From Verrucomicrobiaceae bacterium (GTDB taxonomy: Bacteria; Verrucomicrobiota; Verrucomicrobiia; Verrucomicrobiales; Verrucomicrobiaceae): a stretch of 41,591 nt of DNA. The position numbers were made by a program, and so were the translations under genes. Positions 24,224-33,779 of this stretch are shown here, one piece after another. The notes below the pieces were generated by a model. That model ran no database searches. It had not been told where the DNA came from and saw only the letters and a list, made by a program, of their open reading frames with translations. The stretch spans positions 1 to 41,591 of the forward strand of contig JAEUHN010000002.1 in NCBI GenBank assembly GCA_016795365.1, read 5' to 3'. Position 1 is the first letter of the stretch, and every line of letters starts with the position of its first letter.

Positions 24224-25164
24224 GCACGAAACCTTCCGCCAGTCTTCAGCGCCAGGGCATTGGCTGGAGCAATGCGATGTTCACAGCAGTCACCGCGACG
24301 GCGACAGCTCTGATCCTTCTGATTCTCGTCTGCATCCTCGGCAACATCGTGCTCAACGGGCTGCCGAATCTCTCGTGGCGTTTCGTGTCCACGATTCCGA
24401 AAGAGAACTTCTTCGACGCGAACACCACCGGTGTGCTGGCCATGATCATCGGCACGACCATTCGTGTGCTGGTCATGACCTTGTTCGTGATTCCGGTCGG
24501 CGTGATCACCGCTGTGTATCTCACCGAGTATGCGCGCGCTGGCTCAGCTTACACGCGAGTCATTCGCGCAGCGGTGAACAATCTCGCCGGCGTGCCATCC
24601 ATCGTGTTCGGTCTGTTTGGCGTCGGCTTCTTCATGAACTTCATCGGAGGCAATCTCGATGTGATGCTGCACGAGCCGAGCCCGCACTGGAAGCAGCCTT
24701 CGGTGTTGTGGGCGTCGTTGACACTCGCCGTGATGACCTTGCCTGTCGTGATTGTGACCACCGAGGAAGCTCTCAAGACGATCGCACCTGGACTCCGTGA
24801 AGCATCGCTGGCACTGGGCGCTACGAAGTTGGAGACGATCTGGAAGATCGTGCTGCCCAACGCGATGCCGGGCATTCTCACCGGAGGCATTCTCGCCGTC
24901 AGTCGTGCCGCAGGCGAGGTGGCACCGATTCTTTTCACGGGGGCAGCTTACTACATGGCCGAACTGCCGAAGTCGCTGACGCATCAGTTCATGGATCTCG
25001 GCTACCACATCTACGTGCTCTCCACGCAGTCGCCGGACATCGAGAAGACGCGCCCGATTCTGTATGCCACGGTGCTTGTGCTTCTGCTGCTCACCTTTTC
25101 CCTCAACGCCATCGCCATCTTTGCTCGCGCACGAATGCGCAAGGCGATGCGTGCAGGACACTGA
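24220..25164 (+). CDS. pstA: Phosphate ABC transporter permease PstA
   Basis: The 314-residue membrane protein has six helices and the EAA loop ASLALGATKLETIWKIVLPN (about 198-217), which contacts the ATPase PstB. Its N-terminus MSTKPSASLQRQ precedes the first helix. Length and layout are normal for the family. It overlaps pstC by the ATGA quartet and lies 12 bp before pstB, so the three transport genes form one unit. Confidence 0.95.
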   Translation: MSTKPSASLQRQGIGWSNAMFTAVTATATALILLILVCILGNIVLNGLPNLSWRFVSTIPKENFFDANTTGVLAMIIGTTIRVLVMTLFVIPVGVITAVYLTEYARAGSAYTRVIRAAVNNLAGVPSIVFGLFGVGFFMNFIGGNLDVMLHEPSPHWKQPSVLWASLTLAVMTLPVVIVTTEEALKTIAPGLREASLALGATKLETIWKIVLPNAMPGILTGGILAVSRAAGEVAPILFTGAAYYMAELPKSLTHQFMDLGYHIYVLSTQSPDIEKTRPILYATVLVLLLLTFSLNAIAIFARARMRKAMRAGH

Positions 25165-25176
25165 CCTTTTCTTCTC

Positions 25177-25980
25177 ATGGCCACTCTCTCCAATGTGACC
25201 CTCAGCGCCGAAAGCATCGCTGCCATGCCCGCTGCGATCGAGGCTCGTGACGTGAAGCTCTACTACGGCGCCAGCCAGGCGCTCAAAGGCATCACGATGA
25301 CGATGCGCGAGAAGCTGGTGACCGCCTTCATCGGTCCCAGCGGCTGCGGCAAATCGACCTTCCTGCGCTGCTTCAATCGCATGAACGATCTCATCGACAA
25401 CGTGCGCATCACGGGGCGCATCGAGATCGACGGGCAGGACATCTACAGCAAGGACATCGACGTGATCGAGCTGCGCAAGCGCGTCGGCATGGTCTTCCAG
25501 AAGTCGAATCCGTTTCCCAAGAGCATCTACGACAACGTGGCCTACGGCTGCCGTCTGCAAGGCATCAAGAACAAGTCTGACCTCGACGACATCGTGGAGC
25601 AGAGCCTCCGTGGTGCCGCGATCTGGGATGAAGTGAAGGACCGCCTCCAGTCCAGCGCACTTGGCCTGTCGGGCGGCCAGCAGCAACGCCTCTGCATCGC
25701 ACGCGCCATCGCCATCAAGCCGGAGATCTTGCTCATGGACGAGCCCGCGAGTGCGCTCGATCCCATTGCCACGGCCAAGATTGAAGAACTCATCGTCGAG
25801 CTGAAGAAGGACTTCACCATCGTGATCGTCACTCACAACATGCAGCAGGCCGCGCGCATCAGCGACCAGACGGCGTTCTTCTATTTGGGCGAGTTGATCG
25901 AGTTCGACACGACCAAGAAGATCTTCACCAACCCCGCCAAGCAGCAGACCGAAGACTACGTGACTGGTCGCTTCGGTTGA
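25177..25980 (+). CDS. pstB: Phosphate ABC transporter ATP-binding protein PstB
   Basis: The 267-residue ATPase has Walker [10 protein letters not shown] (about 52-60), a Q-loop [15 protein letters not shown], the signature LSGGQQQR, Walker [14 protein letters not shown] and the H-loop ending [10 protein letters not shown]. The [12 protein letters not shown] stretch and MNDLI after Walker A are typical of PstB. It powers phosphate uptake through PstC/PstA and, with PhoU, signals phosphate status to the PhoR kinase. PhoU follows after 41 bp. Confidence 0.96.
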   Translation: MATLSNVTLSAESIAAMPAAIEARDVKLYYGASQALKGITMTMREKLVTAFIGPSGCGKSTFLRCFNRMNDLIDNVRITGRIEIDGQDIYSKDIDVIELRKRVGMVFQKSNPFPKSIYDNVAYGCRLQGIKNKSDLDDIVEQSLRGAAIWDEVKDRLQSSALGLSGGQQQRLCIARAIAIKPEILLMDEPASALDPIATAKIEELIVELKKDFTIVIVTHNMQQAARISDQTAFFYLGELIEFDTTKKIFTNPAKQQTEDYVTGRFG

Positions 25981-26021
25981 CGCTGATCCAGAAACCGATC
26001 TCTAGAATCCAGCATCCAGTT

Positions 26022-26690
26022 ATGACCACGCACCACGATCAGGAACTCTCTGAACTCAAAGACAAGCTGCTCACCATGGCCAGCCTCACGGAGGAGGCGA
26101 TCACGCAGGCTGTGAAGGCGTTGGTCGATCGCGATGATGAGGTCGGTCGCAAGGTGAAGGCCTCCGATGATGCGATTGATCGCCTGGAACTCGAGATCGA
26201 CGAGATGGCGATCGTGCTGCTGTCCAAAGCACCGCTCGCCCGCGACCTCCGCTTCATCGTGGTGGCGATGAAGATCTCGCAGAACCTTGAGCGTGTCGGC
26301 GACGAGGCGACCTCGATTGCCAAGCGAGCCATCAAGCTGAATCGCGAGCCCCAGCTCAAGCCGTATGTGGATGTCCCGCGCATGGCGGAACTCGCGCTGT
26401 CGATGATCAAGGACGGGCTGGATGCTTTCATCACTCGCGACGCTGCCAAAGCTCGTGCCGTGCTGCCGCGCGACGAGGAGGTCAATGCGATGCACAAGCA
26501 ACTGCAACGCGAACTGGTGAGCTACATGCTCGAAGCGCCGCCAAACATCTCACGCTGCCTGCACCTGATGCAGGTGGCCAAGCGCATCGAGCGCATCGCC
26601 GATCACGCGACCAACATCGCGGAGGAGGTCGTGTATTTGCACGAAGGTCGTGACATCCGGCACCTCAAAGCCCAAGGTGCTGACGATTGA
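26022..26690 (+). CDS. phoU: Phosphate signalling regulator PhoU
   Basis: The 222-residue all-helical protein has the two PhoU repeats, each with the metal-binding E/DxxxD-type pattern. The first holds DDAIDRLELEIDEMAIVLLS and APLARDLRFIVVAMKISQNL-type residues followed by ERVGDEA; the second holds RDEEVNAMHKQL and ISRCLHLMQVAKRIERIADH. I chose ATG 26022 (MTTHHDQELSEL), which begins the family's usual N-terminal helix, over the in-frame start at 25977 that overlaps pstB. PhoU links the Pst transporter to PhoR and restrains the kinase when phosphate is plentiful. Confidence 0.95.
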   Translation: MTTHHDQELSELKDKLLTMASLTEEAITQAVKALVDRDDEVGRKVKASDDAIDRLELEIDEMAIVLLSKAPLARDLRFIVVAMKISQNLERVGDEATSIAKRAIKLNREPQLKPYVDVPRMAELALSMIKDGLDAFITRDAAKARAVLPRDEEVNAMHKQLQRELVSYMLEAPPNISRCLHLMQVAKRIERIADHATNIAEEVVYLHEGRDIRHLKAQGADD

Positions 26691-26738
26691 TCTGCGTCTC
26701 TCGCTGCCGATTCACCACAACACCGAACTGACTCCAGC

Positions 26739-27428
26739 ATGGCTACGATTCTTGTTGTCGAAGACGAACCTGATGCGGCTGAGATGCTGGCGTTCAACCT
26801 GCGCGGTGCAGGTCATGAGGTCTCGTTGGTGGAGGATGGTGGCAAGGGTCTGAAGGTGGCGCAGACGACGCGGCCAGATTTGCTCATCCTTGATTACATG
26901 CTCCCCACGATGAGTGGTCCAGAGGTCTGCCGAGCGCTGCGAGCCGAGCCTGCGACGCAGGACATTCCGGTGATCATGCTGACTGCACGTGCCGAAGAAA
27001 CGGATCGCGTGAAGGGCTTCGAGTGTGGGGCTGACGATTATGTGACCAAGCCATTCAGCATGAGGGAACTGATGCTCCGTGTGCAGAGCATGCTGAAGCG
27101 CCGACTGCCGTCTCCGACATCGGGTCAGCAGCTCAAGGCGGGTGAGTTGTTGGTCGATCTGGCAAACCAAACCGCCACGATTCAGGGCGAGGAAGTTCGC
27201 CTCACGAGCACGGAGTTAAAGTTGCTCACGATGCTGATCCGCGCCGGAGGTCAGGCCGTGCCTCGGCAGCAGCTTCTCACAGACGTGTGGCAATACGCCG
27301 CCGACAGTGACACGCGCACGGTGGACAGCCATATCAAGCGTCTGCGCGCCAAGCTGGGTCCGCTCGCACACTACGTTGAAACGGTGCAAGGCATTGGCTA
27401 CCGTCTCGCACCGGGGAGTCCCGAGTAA
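26739..27428 (+). CDS. phoB: Phosphate response regulator PhoB (OmpR family)
   Basis: The 229-residue protein has a receiver domain with ILVVEDEPD (acidic pocket), phosphoacceptor D52 in LLILDYMLP and K in VTKPFSMREL, followed by a winged-helix DNA-binding domain with the RQQLLTDVW and TVDSHIKRLRAKLG segments of OmpR-type regulators. Located 48 bp after phoU and 4 bp before the kinase gene, it is the partner of PhoR and would bind Pho boxes, possibly the palindrome at 22974-22991. Confidence 0.92.
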   Translation: MATILVVEDEPDAAEMLAFNLRGAGHEVSLVEDGGKGLKVAQTTRPDLLILDYMLPTMSGPEVCRALRAEPATQDIPVIMLTARAEETDRVKGFECGADDYVTKPFSMRELMLRVQSMLKRRLPSPTSGQQLKAGELLVDLANQTATIQGEEVRLTSTELKLLTMLIRAGGQAVPRQQLLTDVWQYAADSDTRTVDSHIKRLRAKLGPLAHYVETVQGIGYRLAPGSPE

Positions 27429-27432
27429 GCTC

Positions 27433-28605
27433 ATGCTCTGGGTGCTCGCCATTCTGCTATGTATCGCGGCAGTGATGCTGTGGCGGCAACGGATTGCCTT
27501 GAGCCAGCTTCGCTACGAGCACCAACGTGTGGTGGAGCGAGCCCAGGCGGAGCATCAGCGTGCGCTGGGCGAAGAGCGCGCGAGCAGCGATGCGGTCATT
27601 CAGAGTCTGGAAGAGGGGCTGCTGATTCTCGATGGCCAAGGCCGGATCGTGACGGCGAATGCGGCGATGCGTGCGGCTTTTCGTATTCGTGATGAAGTCA
27701 GAGGCCGCTCTGTGATGGAGGCGCTGCGAGTGCATCAGGTGCAGGACATTGTGCAGCGGACTTTGGAGAACGGTCGTGTGCTGGATGCCGAGATCGAACT
27801 GGCTGTGCTGGGTGGCGTGACTCGATACTTCCAGGTCAACAGTGCTCGCGTGCTCAACGCGATCGGAGGGGTGCAGGGTGCGGTGCTCGTCTTCCACGAC
27901 ATCACACGACTGAAGCAACTCGAAGTCACGCGCCGCGAGTTCGTCGCGAACGTCAGCCACGAACTGCGCACGCCTTTGTCCATCATCAAAGGCTATGCCG
28001 AGACGCTGACGACGATGCTCGTGGACACAGAGACGACGCAGAAGTTTGCCACGATCATGGAGCGCCATGCGGATCGGCTGACGGCTCTGGTGGAGGACTT
28101 GCTGACCATCTCGGGCCTGGAGTCGGGCCAGATGCGGATGAACGTGATGGCGGTGGATCTACACAAGCTGGTGCAGCGGGTCGTGGATGAACTGGCCGAG
28201 AAAGCGGCAGCCCGCGATGTGGGTGTGATGAATGAGGTGCCTGCAGCGCTCTCGGTTGCCGCGGACTCGGGCCGACTTCAGCAGGTGCTGACCAACCTGA
28301 TCGACAATGCGCTGAAGTATGGCCGCGAACATGGGCAGGTAATCATCGAGTCTATGCCCGGTCCCGATGAAGTGATGATCTCCATCAGTGATGACGGGGC
28401 TGGCATTCCACCTGAAGCGAGGGAGCGTGTGTTCGAGCGCTTCTACCGAGTGGACAAGGCGCGGTCACGCGAGCAAGGCGGCACTGGCCTTGGGCTATCG
28501 ATCGTGAAGCACATCGTGCAGGCACATGGTGGTCGAGTGTGGGTGGAATCGAGTGCTACAGGAGGAGCCAGGTTTTGCCTCACGCTGCCCGCGAATCGCG
28601 ATTGA
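27433..28605 (+). CDS. phoR: Phosphate sensor histidine kinase PhoR
   Basis: The 390-residue protein from ATG 27433 starts with one membrane helix (MLWVLAILLCIAAVML, 1-16), then a coiled stretch, a PAS domain (about 52-158, SLEEGLLILDGQGRIVTANA), and a HisKA domain with phosphoacceptor H176 in NVSHELRTPL. The ATPase domain has DNALKYG, SISDDGAGIP and GGTGLGLSIVKH. The single helix with no large periplasmic sensor fits PhoR, which listens to PstSCAB/PhoU rather than an outside ligand. The start follows the phoB stop by four bases. A longer open frame begins inside phoB, but it would read the wrong frame of that gene. Confidence 0.92.
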   Translation: MLWVLAILLCIAAVMLWRQRIALSQLRYEHQRVVERAQAEHQRALGEERASSDAVIQSLEEGLLILDGQGRIVTANAAMRAAFRIRDEVRGRSVMEALRVHQVQDIVQRTLENGRVLDAEIELAVLGGVTRYFQVNSARVLNAIGGVQGAVLVFHDITRLKQLEVTRREFVANVSHELRTPLSIIKGYAETLTTMLVDTETTQKFATIMERHADRLTALVEDLLTISGLESGQMRMNVMAVDLHKLVQRVVDELAEKAAARDVGVMNEVPAALSVAADSGRLQQVLTNLIDNALKYGREHGQVIIESMPGPDEVMISISDDGAGIPPEARERVFERFYRVDKARSREQGGTGLGLSIVKHIVQAHGGRVWVESSATGGARFCLTLPANRD

Positions 28606-28635
28606 TTCAGCGCATTGCCGCTGGTCCAATGTCGT

Positions 28636-29634
28636 ATGTTCTACGTGCTGATCGGTCTCGGAATTCTGTGCGCCCTGGCAGGTCTGTGGTTGCTTCAGCG
28701 GGGAAGGGGCGGCCTGTGCAATCGCCGTTATTCTGAGGAGTGGTGGAGGCCTTTCATGACCGCTGACAAGTTTGCAGCCTTCGAGAAGGCGGTGAATGGA
28801 TATTTCGTCAGTCGCGGGCAGAAGATCGTGTGGTCAGATGACAAGGGCACGGCCACGGCTGAGAGCGGTGCACAAATGGGGATGGGAAATCTTGCTCAAT
28901 TGTGCGCACAGACGGACGAGGTCGAGTGGGGGAGAGTTATTAGTGAGCACTTCAGTCGTTTGGAGGCAGCGGTCGCTCAGGCGAGTGCTGAGGAGTTCAT
29001 TCCGTGGGACCAGGTAAAAACGCGGCTCACCATCCGATTGATGGCGAACGAAGCAGTGCCCGAGCAATTCCGAGGGAATGCGGTCTGGCGACGCGACCTC
29101 CAGGGCGTGGCGACGATGCTGGCAATCGATTATCCAGAGACGGTCGCCACGGTGTCTCGTGCCAGCGCGGTGGAATGGGGGTTGCCCGACGAGCAGTTAT
29201 TCGCTCAGGCGCTGGAGAACCTGAGCTCGATCTACAAAGTCGATGCGCCCGTGGTAAAGGAGCTGGCGAACGGACCATTGTTCTTGTTTTCAGCCGAACA
29301 TTTTTTCGCCGCGAGTCATGCGTTGCTCCTGGCGAAGATGCCGGAGTGCGTCGGACCGTTTGGCGCGATCGTGGCGATTCCCACCCGCCACCTCATGATC
29401 TGCTGTCCGATCAACAATTTCGAGATTGTGAAAGACATCGGCGTCATGCTGAACATCGCGCACAAGGCCGAGACCGATGGGCCGGGCTCCATCACTTGTC
29501 AGCTCTACTTCTATCGGGACGGCACCTTTGCCTTAATTCATTCGGAGGCAGGCGACGATCAGCAACTGAGGCTCACACCGCCTCCGGAATTGTTGCAGGT
29601 GTTGAACGAACTCGAATCTCTGATCGCGGAATGA
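28636..29634 (+). CDS. Uncharacterised protein with N-terminal membrane helix
   Basis: The 332-residue protein from ATG 28636 (MFYVLIGLGILCALAGLWLL, a membrane anchor at 1-20) is otherwise soluble and of mixed composition. The C-terminal half has LFLFSAEHFFAASHALLLAK, VAIPTRHLMICCPI and a final PPELLQVLNELESLI. The VxIPxRxLMxxCPI pattern and length remind me of DUF1444 (YtpQ-like) proteins, but I cannot confirm it. It is 30 bp downstream of phoR on the same strand, so it may ride on the phosphate operon. The TTG at 28615 would add seven residues. It converges on the next gene with only 3 bp between. Confidence 0.6.
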   Translation: MFYVLIGLGILCALAGLWLLQRGRGGLCNRRYSEEWWRPFMTADKFAAFEKAVNGYFVSRGQKIVWSDDKGTATAESGAQMGMGNLAQLCAQTDEVEWGRVISEHFSRLEAAVAQASAEEFIPWDQVKTRLTIRLMANEAVPEQFRGNAVWRRDLQGVATMLAIDYPETVATVSRASAVEWGLPDEQLFAQALENLSSIYKVDAPVVKELANGPLFLFSAEHFFAASHALLLAKMPECVGPFGAIVAIPTRHLMICCPINNFEIVKDIGVMLNIAHKAETDGPGSITCQLYFYRDGTFALIHSEAGDDQQLRLTPPPELLQVLNELESLIAE

Positions 29635-29637
29635 GGC

Positions 29638-31086
<1,449 letters not shown>

Positions 31087-31116
31087 GGATCCTGCTTTGT
31101 AGGATGTGTTTTACAG

Positions 31117-31148
31117 AACCGGCTGCTCGGAAGGGCAGCCGGTTTTTT
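31117..31148 (+). terminator. Rho-independent terminator of the PII gene
   Basis: AACCGGCTGC (31117-31126) and GCAGCCGGTT (31135-31144) form a perfect 10-bp stem with an 8-base loop, followed by a T run through 31148. It lies about 30 bp after glnB. There is no T run on the other strand, so it acts on glnB only. Confidence 0.9.
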
Positions 31149-31167
31149 GTCGTTGAATCCTGGTTTT

Positions 31168-31827
31168 TTAGCGTGAGGGCGGAGGGAGGTCATCGTCGTC
31201 TTCCTCCTCGTCGTCCTCGTCGTCCTCGTCGTCCTCGAAGTCTTCATCTTCCTCCTCGTCATCTTCGAAGAGATCGTCTTCGGTGAAGTCATCGTCATCA
31301 TCCTCTTCGTCGTCCTCTTCTTCGAACTCCACGTCCGCCTCGAAATCCGAGGATGCTTCCGCGGTTGATCCAGAAGCCTCGTTCGAGTCGCGCTTCTGGA
31401 TCTGTTCCAGGGCGTCGGTAACATCTTCGACCGTGTTCCAGACTTTGTCGGCCACGTAGATGGGAGCTTTTTGTTGGGCGGCCAGGGCGACGGAGTCACT
31501 CGGACGTGCGTCGAGTTCGATTACCTTCCGCGACTGCAGTTGATTCTCGGCCACAATAATCAGGCGGGCATAAAAGACGCTGCCGTTGACGTCATTGATC
31601 ACGACCCGGTCAACCTTCGCTCCGAACGCCATCAGGACGTGGGACATCAGGTCATGGGTCAGGGGGCGCTCCTTGGGCACGCCACGCATGAACATGGAGA
31701 TGGCGTTGCCAACCTGCTCATCCACGTAGATGACGAAAGTCTTTTCCTCGTTCCCCAGGAAAAGCGCGACGCTGCCTTCGAGTGGTAGCACTGCCTTCAC
31801 CTGCACTTCCCTGACCTGATTTTTCAT
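31168..31827 (-). CDS. Bifunctional nuclease family protein (DUF151) with acidic C-terminal tail
   Basis: The first 140 residues match the DUF151/bifunctional nuclease family: VKAVLPLEGSVALFLGNEEK, RPLTHDLMSHVLMAFGAKVD, VVINDVNGSVFYARLIIVAE, IELDARPSDSVALAAQQKAP. About 60 C-terminal residues are almost pure Asp and Glu (about 155-214), encoded by a GAC/GAG-type trinucleotide-rich stretch at about 31195-31340. The family has reported RNase/DNase activity in plants and bacterial homologues; here the function is unproven. The start ATG 31827 is chosen over one seven codons upstream because MKNQVREVQVKAV begins the domain. It converges on glnB. Confidence 0.86.
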   Translation of the reverse strand: MKNQVREVQVKAVLPLEGSVALFLGNEEKTFVIYVDEQVGNAISMFMRGVPKERPLTHDLMSHVLMAFGAKVDRVVINDVNGSVFYARLIIVAENQLQSRKVIELDARPSDSVALAAQQKAPIYVADKVWNTVEDVTDALEQIQKRDSNEASGSTAEASSDFEADVEFEEEDDEEDDDDDFTEDDLFEDDEEEDEDFEDDEDDEDDEEEDDDDLPPPSR

Positions 31828-31945
31828 TGGGCTGGCATTCTGCCGCACATCAAATGCGCTGCAACCTCAGGGGTGGGTGGAGGGTGAAATTGTCGCTGTC
31901 AGCGTTTGGCTGGGTTGGTTCTCAGGAAAAAGAATCTTCGCGACA

Positions 31946-31974
31946 TTGACAATCAATATTGATTATCATATAAT
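31946..31974 (+). promoter_or_regulatory. Consensus sigma-70 promoter for the PEP-CTERM operon
   Basis: TTGACA (31946-31951) and TATAAT (31969-31974) are separated by exactly 17 bases, a perfect match to the sigma-70 consensus. Transcription should begin around 31981, only about six bases before ATG 31987, so the message would be leaderless or nearly so. The bases are strongly AT-rich compared with the surrounding genes. Confidence 0.8.
31947..31968. promoter_or_regulatory. Operator-like palindrome inside the promoter
   Basis: The 14 bases AATCAATATTGATT (31951-31964) are a perfect palindrome. Extended to 31947-31968 the symmetry has a single mismatched pair (TGACAAT... and ...ATTATCA). It covers most of the -35 box and all of the spacer, so a bound protein would block polymerase. 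The half-sites resemble Fur half-sites (TGATAAT) but the centre-to-centre spacing is not that of a classic Fur box, so the regulator is unknown. Confidence 0.55.
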
Positions 31975-31986
31975 ACTGATATTCAA

Positions 31987-32898
31987 ATGAGTCTTATTAG
32001 ATCATCGTGCTTACGGTCTCGCTTTGGTGTGTGTCCTCGGCAGCTGGCCCTGCTCTTGTTCCTTGCAGCAGTAGCGATTCCGCAGTTGACCCGGGCTGTG
32101 GTTTCCACTGGGGGGCTGGCGGTTATCGGCTATGACGACAATCTTGACACCTTCACTGTGATGGCGCTCGAGACAGTGGAGGCCAATGAGGTGATCTACT
32201 TCACCAACAATGGTTGGAGCAGTTCTCAGGGGCAGTTCAATGGTGCGGATCCCGCTCAAGGAGCTGGCAACGAATCCTTGATCAAGCTGACCATTACTGC
32301 ACCCATGACCAAAGGAACCGTGTTCTCTTCAGCCGTTGACGGAAGTTCCTGGGCATGGACGAAGACGGGCTTGATCCCTGGCCAGGAGGATGGTTTTGGG
32401 GAGTTCAGTGATCTGGCGATCGACTTCGAATCCGATCAAATCTATGCCTTTCAGGCACCGTTGGCGAACCCTCTCGGCAATCCGACGAACTTCATCTATG
32501 CGCTCCACTTTGGCTCGGTGGACTACCCGGGCTTCTCAGATTCAGAGGACACGCTGACGGGCGATGTTCCTCCCGGGCTCTCGACGCTGAACCATACGGC
32601 TTTCTCTCACACCAACTTGTTCTTGCACGGGGATGCCGATGGCAATCACTCCGCCTGGGGGCTGAACCTTGCTTCCCACGAGGTCCAGAACCTGCAGGCG
32701 AATGGAGGGCACAAAGAAGATTGGCTCGCTGCGATCAGCAACAGCGCCAACTGGTCATCCGTCCAGCCCTCGACCTCGAGCTTGCTAGTCATGCCTGAGC
32801 CCGGGCGAGTGATCCTGATGTGGGTGGGTCTGGCTGCGCTGGTGGGTGCCCGGCGGAGACGAGCAGGGGTTGATCTTGATCATTCAGGCAGAATTTAA
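31987..32898 (+). CDS. PEP-CTERM sorting-domain exported protein
   Basis: The 303-residue protein has a long basic signal sequence (about 1-37, QLALLLFLAAVAIPQLTRAV) and a C-terminal PEP-CTERM signal: MPEPGRVILMWVGLAALVGA followed by RRRR. That is the PEP motif, a hydrophobic helix and a basic end, which an exosortase recognises. The middle is rich in Asn, Gly, Ser and Asp, as expected of an extracellular beta-structured protein, and has YFTNNGWSS and GEFSDLAIDF. The last 15 residues after the arginines are unusual, because the basic cluster is normally at the very end. It is the first gene behind the consensus promoter at 31946. Confidence 0.85.
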   Translation: MSLIRSSCLRSRFGVCPRQLALLLFLAAVAIPQLTRAVVSTGGLAVIGYDDNLDTFTVMALETVEANEVIYFTNNGWSSSQGQFNGADPAQGAGNESLIKLTITAPMTKGTVFSSAVDGSSWAWTKTGLIPGQEDGFGEFSDLAIDFESDQIYAFQAPLANPLGNPTNFIYALHFGSVDYPGFSDSEDTLTGDVPPGLSTLNHTAFSHTNLFLHGDADGNHSAWGLNLASHEVQNLQANGGHKEDWLAAISNSANWSSVQPSTSSLLVMPEPGRVILMWVGLAALVGARRRRAGVDLDHSGRI

Positions 32899-32936
32899 TT
32901 TGCTGAATTGTAATAATTTCCGTAATTTACTGGGAT

Positions 32937-33779
32937 TTGAACTCCCGGTTGATCATCGCTTTTTTGTGCCTGTCCATGCTGCCCATACGGCTGCTGGGGG
33001 TTAGTGTGATGATCAACGAGTATGGCAACGGTAATGGAACCGTCGCGCCCGGGACCAAGATGTCCCGCAATGAGTTCATTGAGTTCGTCATCGTGGAAAA
33101 GACCTCGGCGGCAGTTTTGTCGGCGATGACCTTCGGCGATTCAAACGATGCGACCTCGATGCTCCAAGGCGTGTTTTCGTTTGATCAGGCTACGCTCGAC
33201 TCTGTGTTGTCGAGCGCCTCGCTTACCGAGTTCCTCCCTGGGACCATCATCGTGGTCAAGGGCTCCAGCTTGGGTGCCCAGGAGTTGGGCTACAATCCTT
33301 TCGAGGATACTGCCGATGCGTGGAAGATTGAACTGGTTGCCGGGCAGGGGGCCAAAGATCACAGCGAAACTCGCATCAATGGCAACATCACGATTGGCAA
33401 TGCTGGCGATGTAGTTTGGATATCGTCGAGCAATCCACCCAGTCGGAACACGGATACCAGTGACTTTGTGCATGCGATCGGACACGACAACAACCCTGGA
33501 CTGATCGCGAACAACGTCGCGGCGGCTTTCGGGGCCGAGAATATTCTGCGGACTACGGCCACCTCGGGAGTGTCGATTGCCAACATGGGGGGCACGACGG
33601 TGTCGTTGGTTGCCACTTCGACCTCTACCATGGGCACGACCAATGGAGGGGCCAATTCCACCTGGTTGGATGCGGTGCGTGCCGCAGCGATTCCAGAGCC
33701 CCAGCGTGCCTTGCTTGTAGGGGCCGGAATCTTGTTCGGAATCTTTCGTCGCAGCCGTCATCCCGTTGTCACCTCATGA
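32937..33779 (+). CDS. PEP-CTERM sorting-domain exported protein, lamin-tail-like
   Basis: The 280-residue protein must start at TTG 32937 to include the signal peptide MNSRLIIAFLCLSMLPIRLL; no ATG precedes it in frame. The N-terminal part has VMINEYGNGNG and SRNEFIEFVIVEK, the INE...EFIEF pattern of lamin-tail domains. The C-terminal signal reads IPEPQRALLVGAGILFGI and then FRRSRH, a PEP-CTERM sequence. The gene lies 38 bp after the first PEP-CTERM gene and overlaps the next gene by 4 bp, so the three are an operon. Confidence 0.8.
   Translation: MNSRLIIAFLCLSMLPIRLLGVSVMINEYGNGNGTVAPGTKMSRNEFIEFVIVEKTSAAVLSAMTFGDSNDATSMLQGVFSFDQATLDSVLSSASLTEFLPGTIIVVKGSSLGAQELGYNPFEDTADAWKIELVAGQGAKDHSETRINGNITIGNAGDVVWISSSNPPSRNTDTSDFVHAIGHDNNPGLIANNVAAAFGAENILRTTATSGVSIANMGGTTVSLVATSTSTMGTTNGGANSTWLDAVRAAAIPEPQRALLVGAGILFGIFRRSRHPVVTS

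Noticed and set aside
24544..25836. Open frame of 430 codons on the minus strand
   Set aside because: Antisense of pstA and pstB, which carry complete diagnostic motifs.
31195..31340. Possible CRISPR or microsatellite made of CTC/GTC-type units
   Set aside because: The repeats have no spacers, and the frame encodes the acidic tail of the DUF151 protein.
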